64,000 nt of DNA from Verrucomicrobiales bacterium (GTDB taxonomy: Bacteria > Verrucomicrobiota > Verrucomicrobiia > Verrucomicrobiales > DEV007), in assembly GCA_029212615.1 (NCBI GenBank), contig JARGPJ010000009.1, forward strand, positions 1-64,000. The letters are read 5' to 3'. A program made the position numbers and the translations under genes. The number at the start of each line of letters is the position of its first letter. The first letter of the stretch is position 1. Below are positions 43,884-52,545 of the stretch, in pieces. Under the pieces are notes generated by a model. The model had not been told where the DNA came from and made no database searches. It worked only from the letters and a program-made list of their open reading frames with translations.

Positions 43884-46766
43884 ATGTCATTGACCTCCAC
43901 CAGAACTTTTACCAGTGGTATCACGCTGATCGCTGCATGCGTCACGTTGTCGCCAGCAGCAGGGGAAGAGGCAAAGCCACCACTCCCCCGCCCGGAATTC
44001 GAAGCCTCTCAGATTGCGTTTTTTGAGACCGAAATTCGACCCCTTCTCATCGAGAACTGCCTCGATTGTCACTCCGGGGTTAAAGCAAAGACCGGCCTCA
44101 GGCTGAACTCACGCGAAGGTTGGCTGAGAGGGTCGGACTATCGAAAAGTCATCGACCTTCAAAACCCAACGGAAAGCGTTCTCATTCACGCCCTTCGCCA
44201 GAACGGAATCAAAGATATTCCGTCCATGCCTAAAGACGGACCTAAATTCGGTGAAGAACAGATCAAGCTCCTCACGACATGGATTGGAATGGGCCTTCCC
44301 TGGCCCGACGAAGAAGTCGATGTACCCGATAATCCAACACAACACTGGTCTTTCCAGCCTGTTACTCCTCCTGCTATCCCGGCAGAGGCAGGACATCCGA
44401 TCGATTATTTCATCCAACGATCGCAGAAAGAGAGTGGCGTCATCCCCGCCGATAGAGCGGACCGGGCCACCCTCTATCGTCGCGTTCACTTTGATCTTCT
44501 CGGGCTACCGCCGCAATTTGAGGAACAACAGAAGTTCGTAAACGATCCGGCGCCTGACGATGAGGCCTGGACTTCTCTGGTCGCGGATCTCATGGACTCA
44601 CCTCACTATGGGGAAAGGTGGGCCCGCCACTGGATGGACGTGGCGCGCTACTCAGACACGAAAGGATACGAAGCCGGTGGTCGCGAACGACGGTTCGTCT
44701 ACAGCTACACTTACCGGGACTGGCTCATCAAAGCATTCAACGAAGATCTCCCCTACGATCAGTTTATTCTTTATCAACTTGCCGCCGAGCAGCTCGTCGA
44801 CTGGAAGGGAAAGGACAAACATCATCTCGCCGCACTCGGCTTCATCAGCCTCTCAAAAAACGGGCGCGAGGAACTTATCGTCGATGACCGGGTGGATACA
44901 ACATTCCGCGGGTTGATGGCCCTCACCGTCGCCTGCGCCAGATGCCACGATCACAAATTTGATCCTGTCTCGACAAAAGAATATTACGGCCTTTACGGAG
45001 TCTTTAAGAATTCCCTGAGAAAAGAGCAACCCACCATCGGCCAACCCTCTGAAGGTGCCGCCTACGAGAAATACCTCAAAGAACTCGCGGAGAAACAAAA
45101 GGTTGTCGACGATTTCATTGAACCCAAGCTGGCAAAGGTCGCCGAAGAATTTCCTGACATCGCAAACCGCCGGATCCAACTCCTCGCCAAACTCGATCGT
45201 GTCGACCGGCGTGAACTTGCCAATAAACAACGCGTCATCGATCGTTTCATCGCGGACTCGCAAATGGAACCGGACAAGGCCCTTATCGTGACCGATGCCA
45301 ATCCGCCCGCTCAACAGAAAGTATTTGTCAGAGGGAATCCGGCCAGAAAAGGCGAAGTAGCCCCCGCTCAGTTTCTCTCGATTGCCTCGCCGGGGGAACC
45401 GAAGAAATTTCAACAGGGCAGCGGCCGGCTTGAAATGGCTCGCGAAATAGCCAACCGGGACAACCCTCTCACGGCAAGGAACATCGTTAATCGCGTTTGG
45501 ATGTGGCATTTTGGTGAAGGAATCACCCGCTCAATCGACGATTTCGGCATCACCGGGGAGAATCCTGACCATCCGGAGTTGCTTGACTGGCTCTCCCACT
45601 GGTTCGTCGAAAACGGCTGGTCGATCAAAAAACTGCACCACCTGATTCTGACCTCGGAAACATGGCAACAGCAGTCCGGAAGCAAGAATTACGAGGAGAA
45701 CCTTGTGAGAGACCCGGAAAACAGGCTTCTCTGGAGATTCCCGAAAAAACGGCTCGAGCTGGAACAGATTCGTGATTCCATCCTCGCTGTGTCAGGCACC
45801 CTGAACCGTAAAATGTACGGTCGCACCGTTGATATCCTTCAACCGCCCTACTCTGACCGCCGTTCGGTCTACGCCTTTATTGACCGTCAGAACTTACCTC
45901 CTGTTTTCCGAAATTTTGATTTCTCAAACCCTCAGGAAACTACCGCAAAGCGCCCGTCGACGACGATCCCGATGCAGGCACTTTTCACCCTGAACAGCGA
46001 GTTCATCCAAAACCATTCGGCCATTCTGGCGGAGAAAGCCGAGAACCGCGAAGATGGAATTTCCTACCTTCACCGGCAGATCTTCGGCAGGAATCCCGGA
46101 GAAAATGACAGGCTCCTCGCGGAAAGTTTTCTAACAGCCTTTGAATCCGACACCAAAGGGAACTCACAACAAACCAACACGGAATGGAGTTACGGCTACG
46201 GCCACATTAACGAAGCCAATCAAGTGTCCTTTACCCCCCTTCCCCATTGGACAGGTGAAGCCTGGCAAATAGGAGAAGAACGTCCCGTGAAGAATGACCG
46301 GCGGGGCCACCTCTACGCCGACGAAGGGATGCTCCACCCCGGCAATACTTCAAAGGAGAGTTTCATTTACCAGTGGAAGGCGCCCGCTGATCTCACCGTC
46401 AGTGTCCGCGGCGCAGCAACCCGGCCGAATGTAGGAAAAGGCAACGGCGTTCGCATCAAGATTGCTCACAGTAAAGGGCGCCTCCTCCAGGACCTCCTCA
46501 TGGAGCCGGCACGCGAAACGATGCATGTCGGTATCGAATCTATTGAAGTGAAAGAGGGGGACCGTCTCTTTCTTATTGTCGAACCTCATGAGGATCACTC
46601 TTCATTCGACTCGGTTCGCTGGAGCCCGCAGATCATCGACTTGTCCGGGAGATGGCCAAAATGGGGCCTCGCCGAGGATTTCTCAGGTCCGGCTACTCCG
46701 GCAACCGCCTGGAGCGCCTACGCCCACGCCCTCCTCAACACGAACCGCTTCCTCTTTGTGGAATAG
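43884..46766 (+). CDS. PSCyt1/DUF1549/DUF1553 cytochrome-like protein
   Basis: 960 residues, with a signal peptide to about residue 27. A PSCyt1 haem-type region has ENCLDCHSG (C-x2-C-H). It is followed by DUF1549 with YGERWARHWMDVARYSDT and CARCHDHKFDPVS, a second C-x2-C-H. DUF1553 follows with NPLTARNIVNRVWMWHFG, LTSETWQQ and KRPSTTIPMQALFTLN. The C-terminal 200 residues form a beta-rich, lectin-like part. These proteins are hallmark PVC proteins, always paired with a DUF1501 protein as here. Roles in polysaccharide or sulfate-ester oxidation are proposed but not proven. The partner gene starts ten bases after its stop. Confidence 0.93.
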   Translation: MSLTSTRTFTSGITLIAACVTLSPAAGEEAKPPLPRPEFEASQIAFFETEIRPLLIENCLDCHSGVKAKTGLRLNSREGWLRGSDYRKVIDLQNPTESVLIHALRQNGIKDIPSMPKDGPKFGEEQIKLLTTWIGMGLPWPDEEVDVPDNPTQHWSFQPVTPPAIPAEAGHPIDYFIQRSQKESGVIPADRADRATLYRRVHFDLLGLPPQFEEQQKFVNDPAPDDEAWTSLVADLMDSPHYGERWARHWMDVARYSDTKGYEAGGRERRFVYSYTYRDWLIKAFNEDLPYDQFILYQLAAEQLVDWKGKDKHHLAALGFISLSKNGREELIVDDRVDTTFRGLMALTVACARCHDHKFDPVSTKEYYGLYGVFKNSLRKEQPTIGQPSEGAAYEKYLKELAEKQKVVDDFIEPKLAKVAEEFPDIANRRIQLLAKLDRVDRRELANKQRVIDRFIADSQMEPDKALIVTDANPPAQQKVFVRGNPARKGEVAPAQFLSIASPGEPKKFQQGSGRLEMAREIANRDNPLTARNIVNRVWMWHFGEGITRSIDDFGITGENPDHPELLDWLSHWFVENGWSIKKLHHLILTSETWQQQSGSKNYEENLVRDPENRLLWRFPKKRLELEQIRDSILAVSGTLNRKMYGRTVDILQPPYSDRRSVYAFIDRQNLPPVFRNFDFSNPQETTAKRPSTTIPMQALFTLNSEFIQNHSAILAEKAENREDGISYLHRQIFGRNPGENDRLLAESFLTAFESDTKGNSQQTNTEWSYGYGHINEANQVSFTPLPHWTGEAWQIGEERPVKNDRRGHLYADEGMLHPGNTSKESFIYQWKAPADLTVSVRGAATRPNVGKGNGVRIKIAHSKGRLLQDLLMEPARETMHVGIESIEVKEGDRLFLIVEPHEDHSSFDSVRWSPQIIDLSGRWPKWGLAEDFSGPATPATAWSAYAHALLNTNRFLFVE

Positions 46767-46776
46767 GATAAAAATC

Positions 46777-48201
46777 ATGTCACCTCACTTAACTTCGCGT
46801 CGACAGTTCCTTCACCGTGCCGGAATGGGTATGGGATCTCTCGGTCTCAGCTCACTTCTCGGAGACCTCAATGCCGGGGACCGGAGCCTCAGTCCGCTTG
46901 CTCAGGGGAAAACTCATTTTCCGGCTCGCGCGAAACGGGTCATCCATATTTTTGCGAACGGCGGCCCCTCTCAAGTTGATTCCTTTGACTACAAGCCGGC
47001 CCTGGCAAAATATCACGGCAAAGAAGTGCCGGGCGGGGGGTTACGCACCGAGAGGAAGACCGGAACCTTGATGGCTTCCCCCTTCAATTTCTCCCAACAC
47101 GGTGAGTGTGGACTATGGGCCAGCGACCTTTTCCCCAAAGTCTCGGCCATGGCTGATGAGCTTTGTGTCATTAACTCGATGTACGCAAACGTTCCGAACC
47201 ATGAGCCGTCGCTGATGCTCATGAACACCGGGGCGGAACGCACCAGTGTGGTTCGCCCCAGCCTTGGCAGCTGGGTCACTTACGGACTCGGCACCGAAAA
47301 TGAAAACCTCCCCGGTTTTGTATCACTCTGCCCCGGCGGGGTTCCTGTCGTTGAAACACAGAACTGGCGCTCAGCGTTTCTCCCCGGCGCCTATCAAGGC
47401 ACTCACATTGACACTAAAAACACGACGATTGCGAAACTCATCCCGGATATTAAAAATGTCCGAATGCCGCGCGATTTGCAAAGGAAGCAGCTTGACCTGA
47501 TTCAGGAAATCAACCGTCAGGATGCCGAGAAGAACGGCCTGGATTCAACAATGGAGGCGAGAATCCACTCTCTCGAACTCGCCTATAAAATGCAGATCGA
47601 GGCGACTGACGCTTTTAATCTCGAACGTGAACCGAAGCACATTCGTGAGCTCTACGGAGATACCCTGCACGGCCGGCAAATGCTGATTACCCGCCGCCTC
47701 ATCGAGCGGGGAGTTCGCTTTGTTCAAGTCTGGCATGGCGCGGGTCAACCCTGGGACAGTCACTCACAGATTGCGAAACTTCACGGCAAACTGGGTAACG
47801 AATCCGACCAACCTATCGCCGCACTCCTGCAGGACCTCAAACAGCGAGGACTCCTCGAAGACACACTCGTCGTCTGGGGTGGCGAATTCGGACGCACTCC
47901 CACTGTCGAGCTTCCCACTCCGGGGGCGAACGCCGCCAACACAATGCTCGGACGCGATCACAATCACCACGGCTTTTCCATGTGGATGGCGGGAGGAGGA
48001 ACAAAAGGCGGCCTCCAGTATGGCAAGACCGATGAGTTCGGATTTCAAGCGGTGGAGAACAAGATGCATGTGCACGATCTTCACGCCACCATTCTACACT
48101 TGTTAGGTTTCGATCACGAGAAGCTGACCTACCGTTACGCAGGAAGAGACTTCCGGCTAACAGATGTCCACGGCGAAGTCTTTCACGACCTGCTTGCCTG
48201 A
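46777..48201 (+). CDS. DUF1501 protein with Tat signal
   Basis: 474 residues. The N-terminus has SRRQFLHRAGMGMG, a twin-arginine export signal. The DUF1501 domain, an alkaline-phosphatase-like fold, follows: HIFANGGPSQVDSFDYKP, NVPNHEPSLMLMNTG, VVWGGEFGRTPTVE and GRDHNHHGFSMWMAGGG. It is the obligate neighbour of the DUF1553 protein upstream, and the two are thought to work together in the periplasm. The ATG at 46777 follows GGATAAAAATC. The frame is open upstream into the previous gene, but that is not coding for this family. Its 3' end overlaps the convergent kinase gene by 19 bases. Confidence 0.93.
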   Translation: MSPHLTSRRQFLHRAGMGMGSLGLSSLLGDLNAGDRSLSPLAQGKTHFPARAKRVIHIFANGGPSQVDSFDYKPALAKYHGKEVPGGGLRTERKTGTLMASPFNFSQHGECGLWASDLFPKVSAMADELCVINSMYANVPNHEPSLMLMNTGAERTSVVRPSLGSWVTYGLGTENENLPGFVSLCPGGVPVVETQNWRSAFLPGAYQGTHIDTKNTTIAKLIPDIKNVRMPRDLQRKQLDLIQEINRQDAEKNGLDSTMEARIHSLELAYKMQIEATDAFNLEREPKHIRELYGDTLHGRQMLITRRLIERGVRFVQVWHGAGQPWDSHSQIAKLHGKLGNESDQPIAALLQDLKQRGLLEDTLVVWGGEFGRTPTVELPTPGANAANTMLGRDHNHHGFSMWMAGGGTKGGLQYGKTDEFGFQAVENKMHVHDLHATILHLLGFDHEKLTYRYAGRDFRLTDVHGEVFHDLLA

Positions 48202-49751
48202 GGAGGCAGGTTGATCACAAATCGCGTCGCTTCTCCAGAGACCTCTTCGAGCCAGATCCGGCCTCCGTGCCCTTCAACAATCGCGCGAGTCAGGCTCAGT
48301 CCCAACCCGAACCCGTCGACCTGTCTCGAGCGTGATTGGTCTGCCCGGTAAAATCGATCAAAGACTCTTTCCCGGTCCTCTGCAGGAATACCGCTTCCTG
48401 AGTTTTCAAACTCAAGACGGATCCCGTCGCCACCTCTCAAGGTGATACTGACGTAGCCGTTCAACTCGTTGTATTTGATCGCATTGTTTATCAAATTAAG
48501 GAGAGCCTGACGCATCAAGGTGGCATCACCCTCCATGACAACGCCCTCATCGAGAGATGATTGAATCACGAGCCCGCTGTCCTCAGCGAGGATCTCAGCA
48601 TCCTCGACGAGATTCTGTAGTTCTTCCGAGAGCTCGATCGGATCGCACTTTCTGATCAACTCCCCCACATCGGCCTGTGATAGCAGCATGAGACTTCGAA
48701 TGATCGATTTAAGCCGGTCAGTTTCCCCTCGCAAAACAAGCAACTGATTTTCCTGCGCTGTTCCGGGTTCACAATCACGGAGCGCAGACTCAATTTCCCC
48801 CTGCATCACTGTGATGGGGGTTTTCAACTCATGGGATACATCAGCACTGAAGCGGTTCGCATGCGAGAATCCTGTCTCAAGCCTGTCCATCATTCCGTTG
48901 AGCACTCCAATCAGATGTTCAAATTCAGGATCTGAATTGTGACTGCCTTCGATCCGCGCACTGAGATCATGAGCGGTCACCGCGCTTGCCGCCTCCGCGA
49001 TTTTTCGGACAGGCTTCATCGCCCGATCAACAACAATCCACCCGCCCAGCCCAATCAGCGCGATTGCCAGTGGAATACCGACAATGAAAACCCGCTCCAA
49101 CTTTCTGAGCTGAGATATCTCCCCGGTTAAATCAACCGCCGCGAGAACAAAATACCCCCTTTCATGAGAAATCATGACCCGCCAATCTTTACCGAGCGCG
49201 GAAACAGTGGCGTACTGTTGATCCATCGCTCCCTTGCCCGGGATCCCTCCCCGCGCTTCAAAGGAGTCGCCGGAACCCGGCACCGCTCCACCCCGGGGGG
49301 GAGGTCGTTTCTCCTTCCCCTCATGATGAGGCGGAGGACGTCGTCCAAAACCATCCTCACCCCGACCCGCTCCGGGCACCTCATTTCCCGTCTTCGCCTC
49401 CACGTCCGGCTTTTGCGGAAACCCCTCGGGGAAACTTTGGAAAAAATCGGGAATACTCTCAAGCGAAGAAAAGACAACACTGTCATTGATGTCATCGCGT
49501 AGCAGCAGGTGAAGCTTCAGCTCACTCACGTCGTCGCCGTGTGTGATATTGATTCGCTCCCTCATCAGATCTGGATCCATTCGGGGGTGCATATCGCGAA
49601 TGATGCGTCCGGTTATGCCTTCGAGCCGCAGGTCTATTCCATCGCGAGCCGATTCAACCACATAGTGCCAGGCAAAAAGGCTTACTCCGATGATAACCGC
49701 TCCTGAAACAAGAGTGGAAATCAGCACCAGCCGTGTCCGGAGAGATCGCAT
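48183..49751 (-). CDS. Sensor histidine kinase
   Basis: 522 residues. Two membrane segments (about 8-30 and 222-245) flank a periplasmic sensor. HAMP, HisKA (DVSHELKTPITVMQGE) and HATPase (LINNAIKYNELNGYVS, DRFYRADQSRSRQVDGFGLGLSL) follow. The sensor contains an unusual low-complexity stretch rich in Gly, Pro, Arg and Glu, including RRPPPHHEGKEKRPPPRGG, which may bind a metal or an anionic ligand. It forms a two-component system with the response regulator five bases upstream. The signal is unknown; the peroxidase gene before the pair suggests an envelope or redox link. Confidence 0.93.
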   Translation of the reverse strand: MRSLRTRLVLISTLVSGAVIIGVSLFAWHYVVESARDGIDLRLEGITGRIIRDMHPRMDPDLMRERINITHGDDVSELKLHLLLRDDINDSVVFSSLESIPDFFQSFPEGFPQKPDVEAKTGNEVPGAGRGEDGFGRRPPPHHEGKEKRPPPRGGAVPGSGDSFEARGGIPGKGAMDQQYATVSALGKDWRVMISHERGYFVLAAVDLTGEISQLRKLERVFIVGIPLAIALIGLGGWIVVDRAMKPVRKIAEAASAVTAHDLSARIEGSHNSDPEFEHLIGVLNGMMDRLETGFSHANRFSADVSHELKTPITVMQGEIESALRDCEPGTAQENQLLVLRGETDRLKSIIRSLMLLSQADVGELIRKCDPIELSEELQNLVEDAEILAEDSGLVIQSSLDEGVVMEGDATLMRQALLNLINNAIKYNELNGYVSITLRGGDGIRLEFENSGSGIPAEDRERVFDRFYRADQSRSRQVDGFGLGLSLTRAIVEGHGGRIWLEEVSGEATRFVINLPPQASRS

Positions 49752-49756
49752 CGTTT

Positions 49757-50434
49757 CTACTGAGGCTTACCCAGGCGATACCCAACCCCACGAACTGTCT
49801 CGATAAGCTTCTCGCCGTGTCCGTCGTGATCCGCTTTCTTCCTCAGCCTCTGGATGTAAACATCAACCAGATTAGTGTCAGGATCGAATGTGTAATTCCA
49901 GACATGTTCACAAATCTGCATCCGGCTAACCACCCTGCCGGGTGACCGCATCAGAAACTCAAGCAGGGAAAATTCCCGCATCGTCAGATTAACCTCCTCC
50001 TCTCCGCGCTTGACGACGCGACTGACAAGATCCATCGACAAATCATCGACTTTGAGAAGGTGAGTCGGCTCGCCTGCCGCTCGTCTGACAATGGTGTGGA
50101 GCCTCGCAATGAGTTCTTCAATGTAAAAGGGCTTCGTCATGTAATCGTCAGCCCCGAGGTTTAGCCCCTCAAGTCGCTCATCGAGCTCACTCCTTGCAGA
50201 AAGAAGCAACACAGGAACCGTTGCCCCCTTTTTCCGCAAATTCTTCAAAATGCTGAGCCCGTCCCGCCCCGGAAGCATGATATCAAGAACGATCGCATCA
50301 TAGGGCTCGGTGGTCGCCAGAGCATACCCCTCATCTCCATCGGTGACGAGATCGACGACGAAGCCCTGCTCCTTCAGTCCCTTCTCAACAAACGAGCCAA
50401 TTCGCTCCTGATCCTCAACCACTAGCACTCTCAT
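49757..50434 (-). CDS. OmpR/PhoB-family response regulator
   Basis: 225 residues. The receiver domain has the acidic pair VVEDQE, phospho-acceptor Asp51 in VLDIMLPGRDG, the conserved Ser79 region LLLSARSE and Lys101 in TKPF. The winged-helix DNA-binding domain ends with NLVDVYIQRLRKKAD and ETVRGVGYRLG. ATG 50434 is the family start; the frame continues upstream into antisense of the peroxidase gene and is not coding. The kinase gene follows after five bases. Such regulators bind direct repeats, and TGTCA repeats occur upstream of the adjacent peroxidase gene. Confidence 0.95.
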   Translation of the reverse strand: MRVLVVEDQERIGSFVEKGLKEQGFVVDLVTDGDEGYALATTEPYDAIVLDIMLPGRDGLSILKNLRKKGATVPVLLLSARSELDERLEGLNLGADDYMTKPFYIEELIARLHTIVRRAAGEPTHLLKVDDLSMDLVSRVVKRGEEEVNLTMREFSLLEFLMRSPGRVVSRMQICEHVWNYTFDPDTNLVDVYIQRLRKKADHDGHGEKLIETVRGVGYRLGKPQ

Positions 50435-50540
50435 TCTGGATTCAATGTAACCGATTTTAGAGAAAAGACTTAAAAAGGAAACAGAGCCCCGGGAACCACC
50501 ACCGGGACTCTGCGCGCCCATGTAACCACAAGGAACAAAA

Positions 50541-52361
50541 TTAACGTCGGTGATGTCCGGAAGGCCCCATCCGATGCCCCCCCTTATTTGACGAACCGCC
50601 GAATGGCTCAGCATGTTTAGAGTCAGTGACGATGAAAGGGTTCTCAGGAATCTCTTTTGAGATCTCAGTATTCCGGCGAATAATTTTTGAAAGAGTTTGC
50701 TGCTCAACGAGCCGTTGAAGCTCACGGTCAAGATGGTTTTGATACCAGAAACGGTCTCCGTCTCGAAGGCGGAGAAACTGATCCCGCAGCACGGAATGTA
50801 TCGTTGAACCCACCATCGCACCACGGAGAGGTTGTTCAGCAAGCGCACCAATCCAGACATCCACGTCCTCGATGCTTTCATAAACGCTCTCAAACTTTTC
50901 CCGCAAATCACGGTCACGGGTGAGTTCATCAAAATCATCAAACGCATCGAGCCCGAAGTTTCTCCTCACTTCATTGAGACCCGGCAATCCGTGATCTCTC
51001 CCCCGCTGAATATTCAACGATGCCAGATCGAAGCCCCCGGCGCCCGGCGCACCGAAGAGAAAGTTACGAACATCATCCACAATCAGTGTGTCAATTTCCT
51101 GGGCCGGTTGATGGGCGAGTCCGCGAAGAAGAGGTTCGATGCCGCCCCCTTCAGTGAGGCGGGTCGGATCAAAAAACGCGGCAGCGAGATCGAGATGGCC
51201 TTCGTCGATTTCATTCAATCTGCGATCCAACCGCAGAAGTTGAGAGGAAAGCATGGTATGCCCGAACCGGTAGGAAGCCGTCGCAAAGACATTGGTTATT
51301 CCAGGATTAACATCCTTCCGGTAACCCCGATAACGGGGAATCGCGTCTTCACCGAGTAGGATCGGAAGGAATTCCTGAAAGGTGATGACCTGCATCTCAG
51401 CCCCGACAATGGAACGCGCCACTTCATAAATGACATCTCCATCAAGTTCACTGTTCGAACGACTCACGACATCGGCCCAGTAGTTGTGCTCCCGCATGAA
51501 AAGAGTGTGCAAGGCTGTCAGCGCAACTTGCTCATTCGCCCGGAACTCACCGGCGAGGAAAAAGTCCGGCGCTTCAGCACTTGGTGCATTGGGTAACCCT
51601 TCGGTATTGTAGGGAAGAAGCTCTCCCTCGCTAACCCTGAGGCGCCCGGTGCCATCAAACTCTCTCAAAGCGTCGGCCCGCTTTTCGTCAGAACCATACA
51701 CATTCGACGCATCGATAAAAGCGGTGATCTCGTTCACCTGCTCCCGGATACCATTCACCGTTTCGCTGAAAGAACGATCCATTCCTATCTCAACCGTTCC
51801 GGTGCTGCCGGGATCAAAATACGGGTCTCCTGCGGGAACTTCGATATTAAACGGCTCAATCAAATCATTCGTCGGTGTCAGGGTAATATCATGATCGAGA
51901 AACTGCCCCCACTGCCAAAGATAGTCAGATGCCATGCGCCGATTAAGCACTGATTCGTCCTGCGCGCTCACGGCATTGCTGACAACCCGCGCGCCGGGGC
52001 GATTCTCTCCTGAAGGAGCGTCCACCCCATCCGCATAATCTACAGTGGTACGCCGAAGAAATGGGATCTCGGCAGCACCCCACTCAGGGTGTTCCTCATT
52101 ATTGCCGTAACCGCTGATCGTTCGAAACTCCTCGGGAAACTCGATCGTTCGAATTCCCATTTTCACCGTTCCGGGCTTTTTCACATTTGGCCCCGTCTGA
52201 TCCGGACCCTGGCGATTTGTCTTTCGGAAATCATTCGGAGACCCTCCTCTCGGCCCCTCCTGCGAAAAGATCGCCAACGGTAGTGCTAAGGTAATCGCAA
52301 TGGCGGCGAAGGTTACTGGCTGCTCACGTATTCTCCGGGGATTTGGAAGGGTGATTTTCAT
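50541..52361 (-). CDS. Secreted animal-type haem peroxidase
   Basis: 606 residues with a signal peptide (about 1-34). It belongs to the peroxidase-cyclooxygenase (animal haem peroxidase) superfamily. The distal motif is WQWGQFLDHD (149-158, His157), the catalytic arginine is in GEFRANE (Arg274) and is followed by LHTLFMREHN, and the proximal histidine is His368 in YRFGHTML. IQRGRDHGLPGLNEVR is another family signature. Such enzymes oxidise halides or organic substrates with hydrogen peroxide outside the cell. The C-terminal tail is Gly/His-rich (GPSGHHRR). The ATG at 52361 has GGAGGA upstream. The two-component genes follow 106 bases downstream. Confidence 0.92.
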   Translation of the reverse strand: MKITLPNPRRIREQPVTFAAIAITLALPLAIFSQEGPRGGSPNDFRKTNRQGPDQTGPNVKKPGTVKMGIRTIEFPEEFRTISGYGNNEEHPEWGAAEIPFLRRTTVDYADGVDAPSGENRPGARVVSNAVSAQDESVLNRRMASDYLWQWGQFLDHDITLTPTNDLIEPFNIEVPAGDPYFDPGSTGTVEIGMDRSFSETVNGIREQVNEITAFIDASNVYGSDEKRADALREFDGTGRLRVSEGELLPYNTEGLPNAPSAEAPDFFLAGEFRANEQVALTALHTLFMREHNYWADVVSRSNSELDGDVIYEVARSIVGAEMQVITFQEFLPILLGEDAIPRYRGYRKDVNPGITNVFATASYRFGHTMLSSQLLRLDRRLNEIDEGHLDLAAAFFDPTRLTEGGGIEPLLRGLAHQPAQEIDTLIVDDVRNFLFGAPGAGGFDLASLNIQRGRDHGLPGLNEVRRNFGLDAFDDFDELTRDRDLREKFESVYESIEDVDVWIGALAEQPLRGAMVGSTIHSVLRDQFLRLRDGDRFWYQNHLDRELQRLVEQQTLSKIIRRNTEISKEIPENPFIVTDSKHAEPFGGSSNKGGHRMGPSGHHRR

Positions 52362-52386
52362 GACAATATCAGCTTCCTCCAAAAAA

Positions 52387-52434
52387 GTGACAGTTTGAGG
52401 GGGGAAAGCATGACAAAGCTGTCATTTTTGATTT
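52387..52434. promoter_or_regulatory. TGTCA repeats and hairpin upstream of the peroxidase gene
   Basis: GTGACAG (52387-52393), ATGACA (52410-52415) and TGTCAT (52420-52425) place three copies of TGACA/TGTCA within 40 bases. The first two are direct repeats 23 bases apart. The last two form a perfect 6-bp hairpin with an AAGC loop, followed on the plus strand by a T-rich run. The spacing resembles sites of PhoB/OmpR regulators. The hairpin with T-run would also work as a plus-strand terminator. Confidence 0.5.
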
Positions 52435-52545
52435 TTTTTCTTCCGAAGTAATTATTAATAAGCCGCTTAGATCCACAGGCTCCCCACGGGGCCTGTTGGG
52501 GGTGGCGCGATCACTAAACCTGACTATCTTGGCCGACTTAATGTT

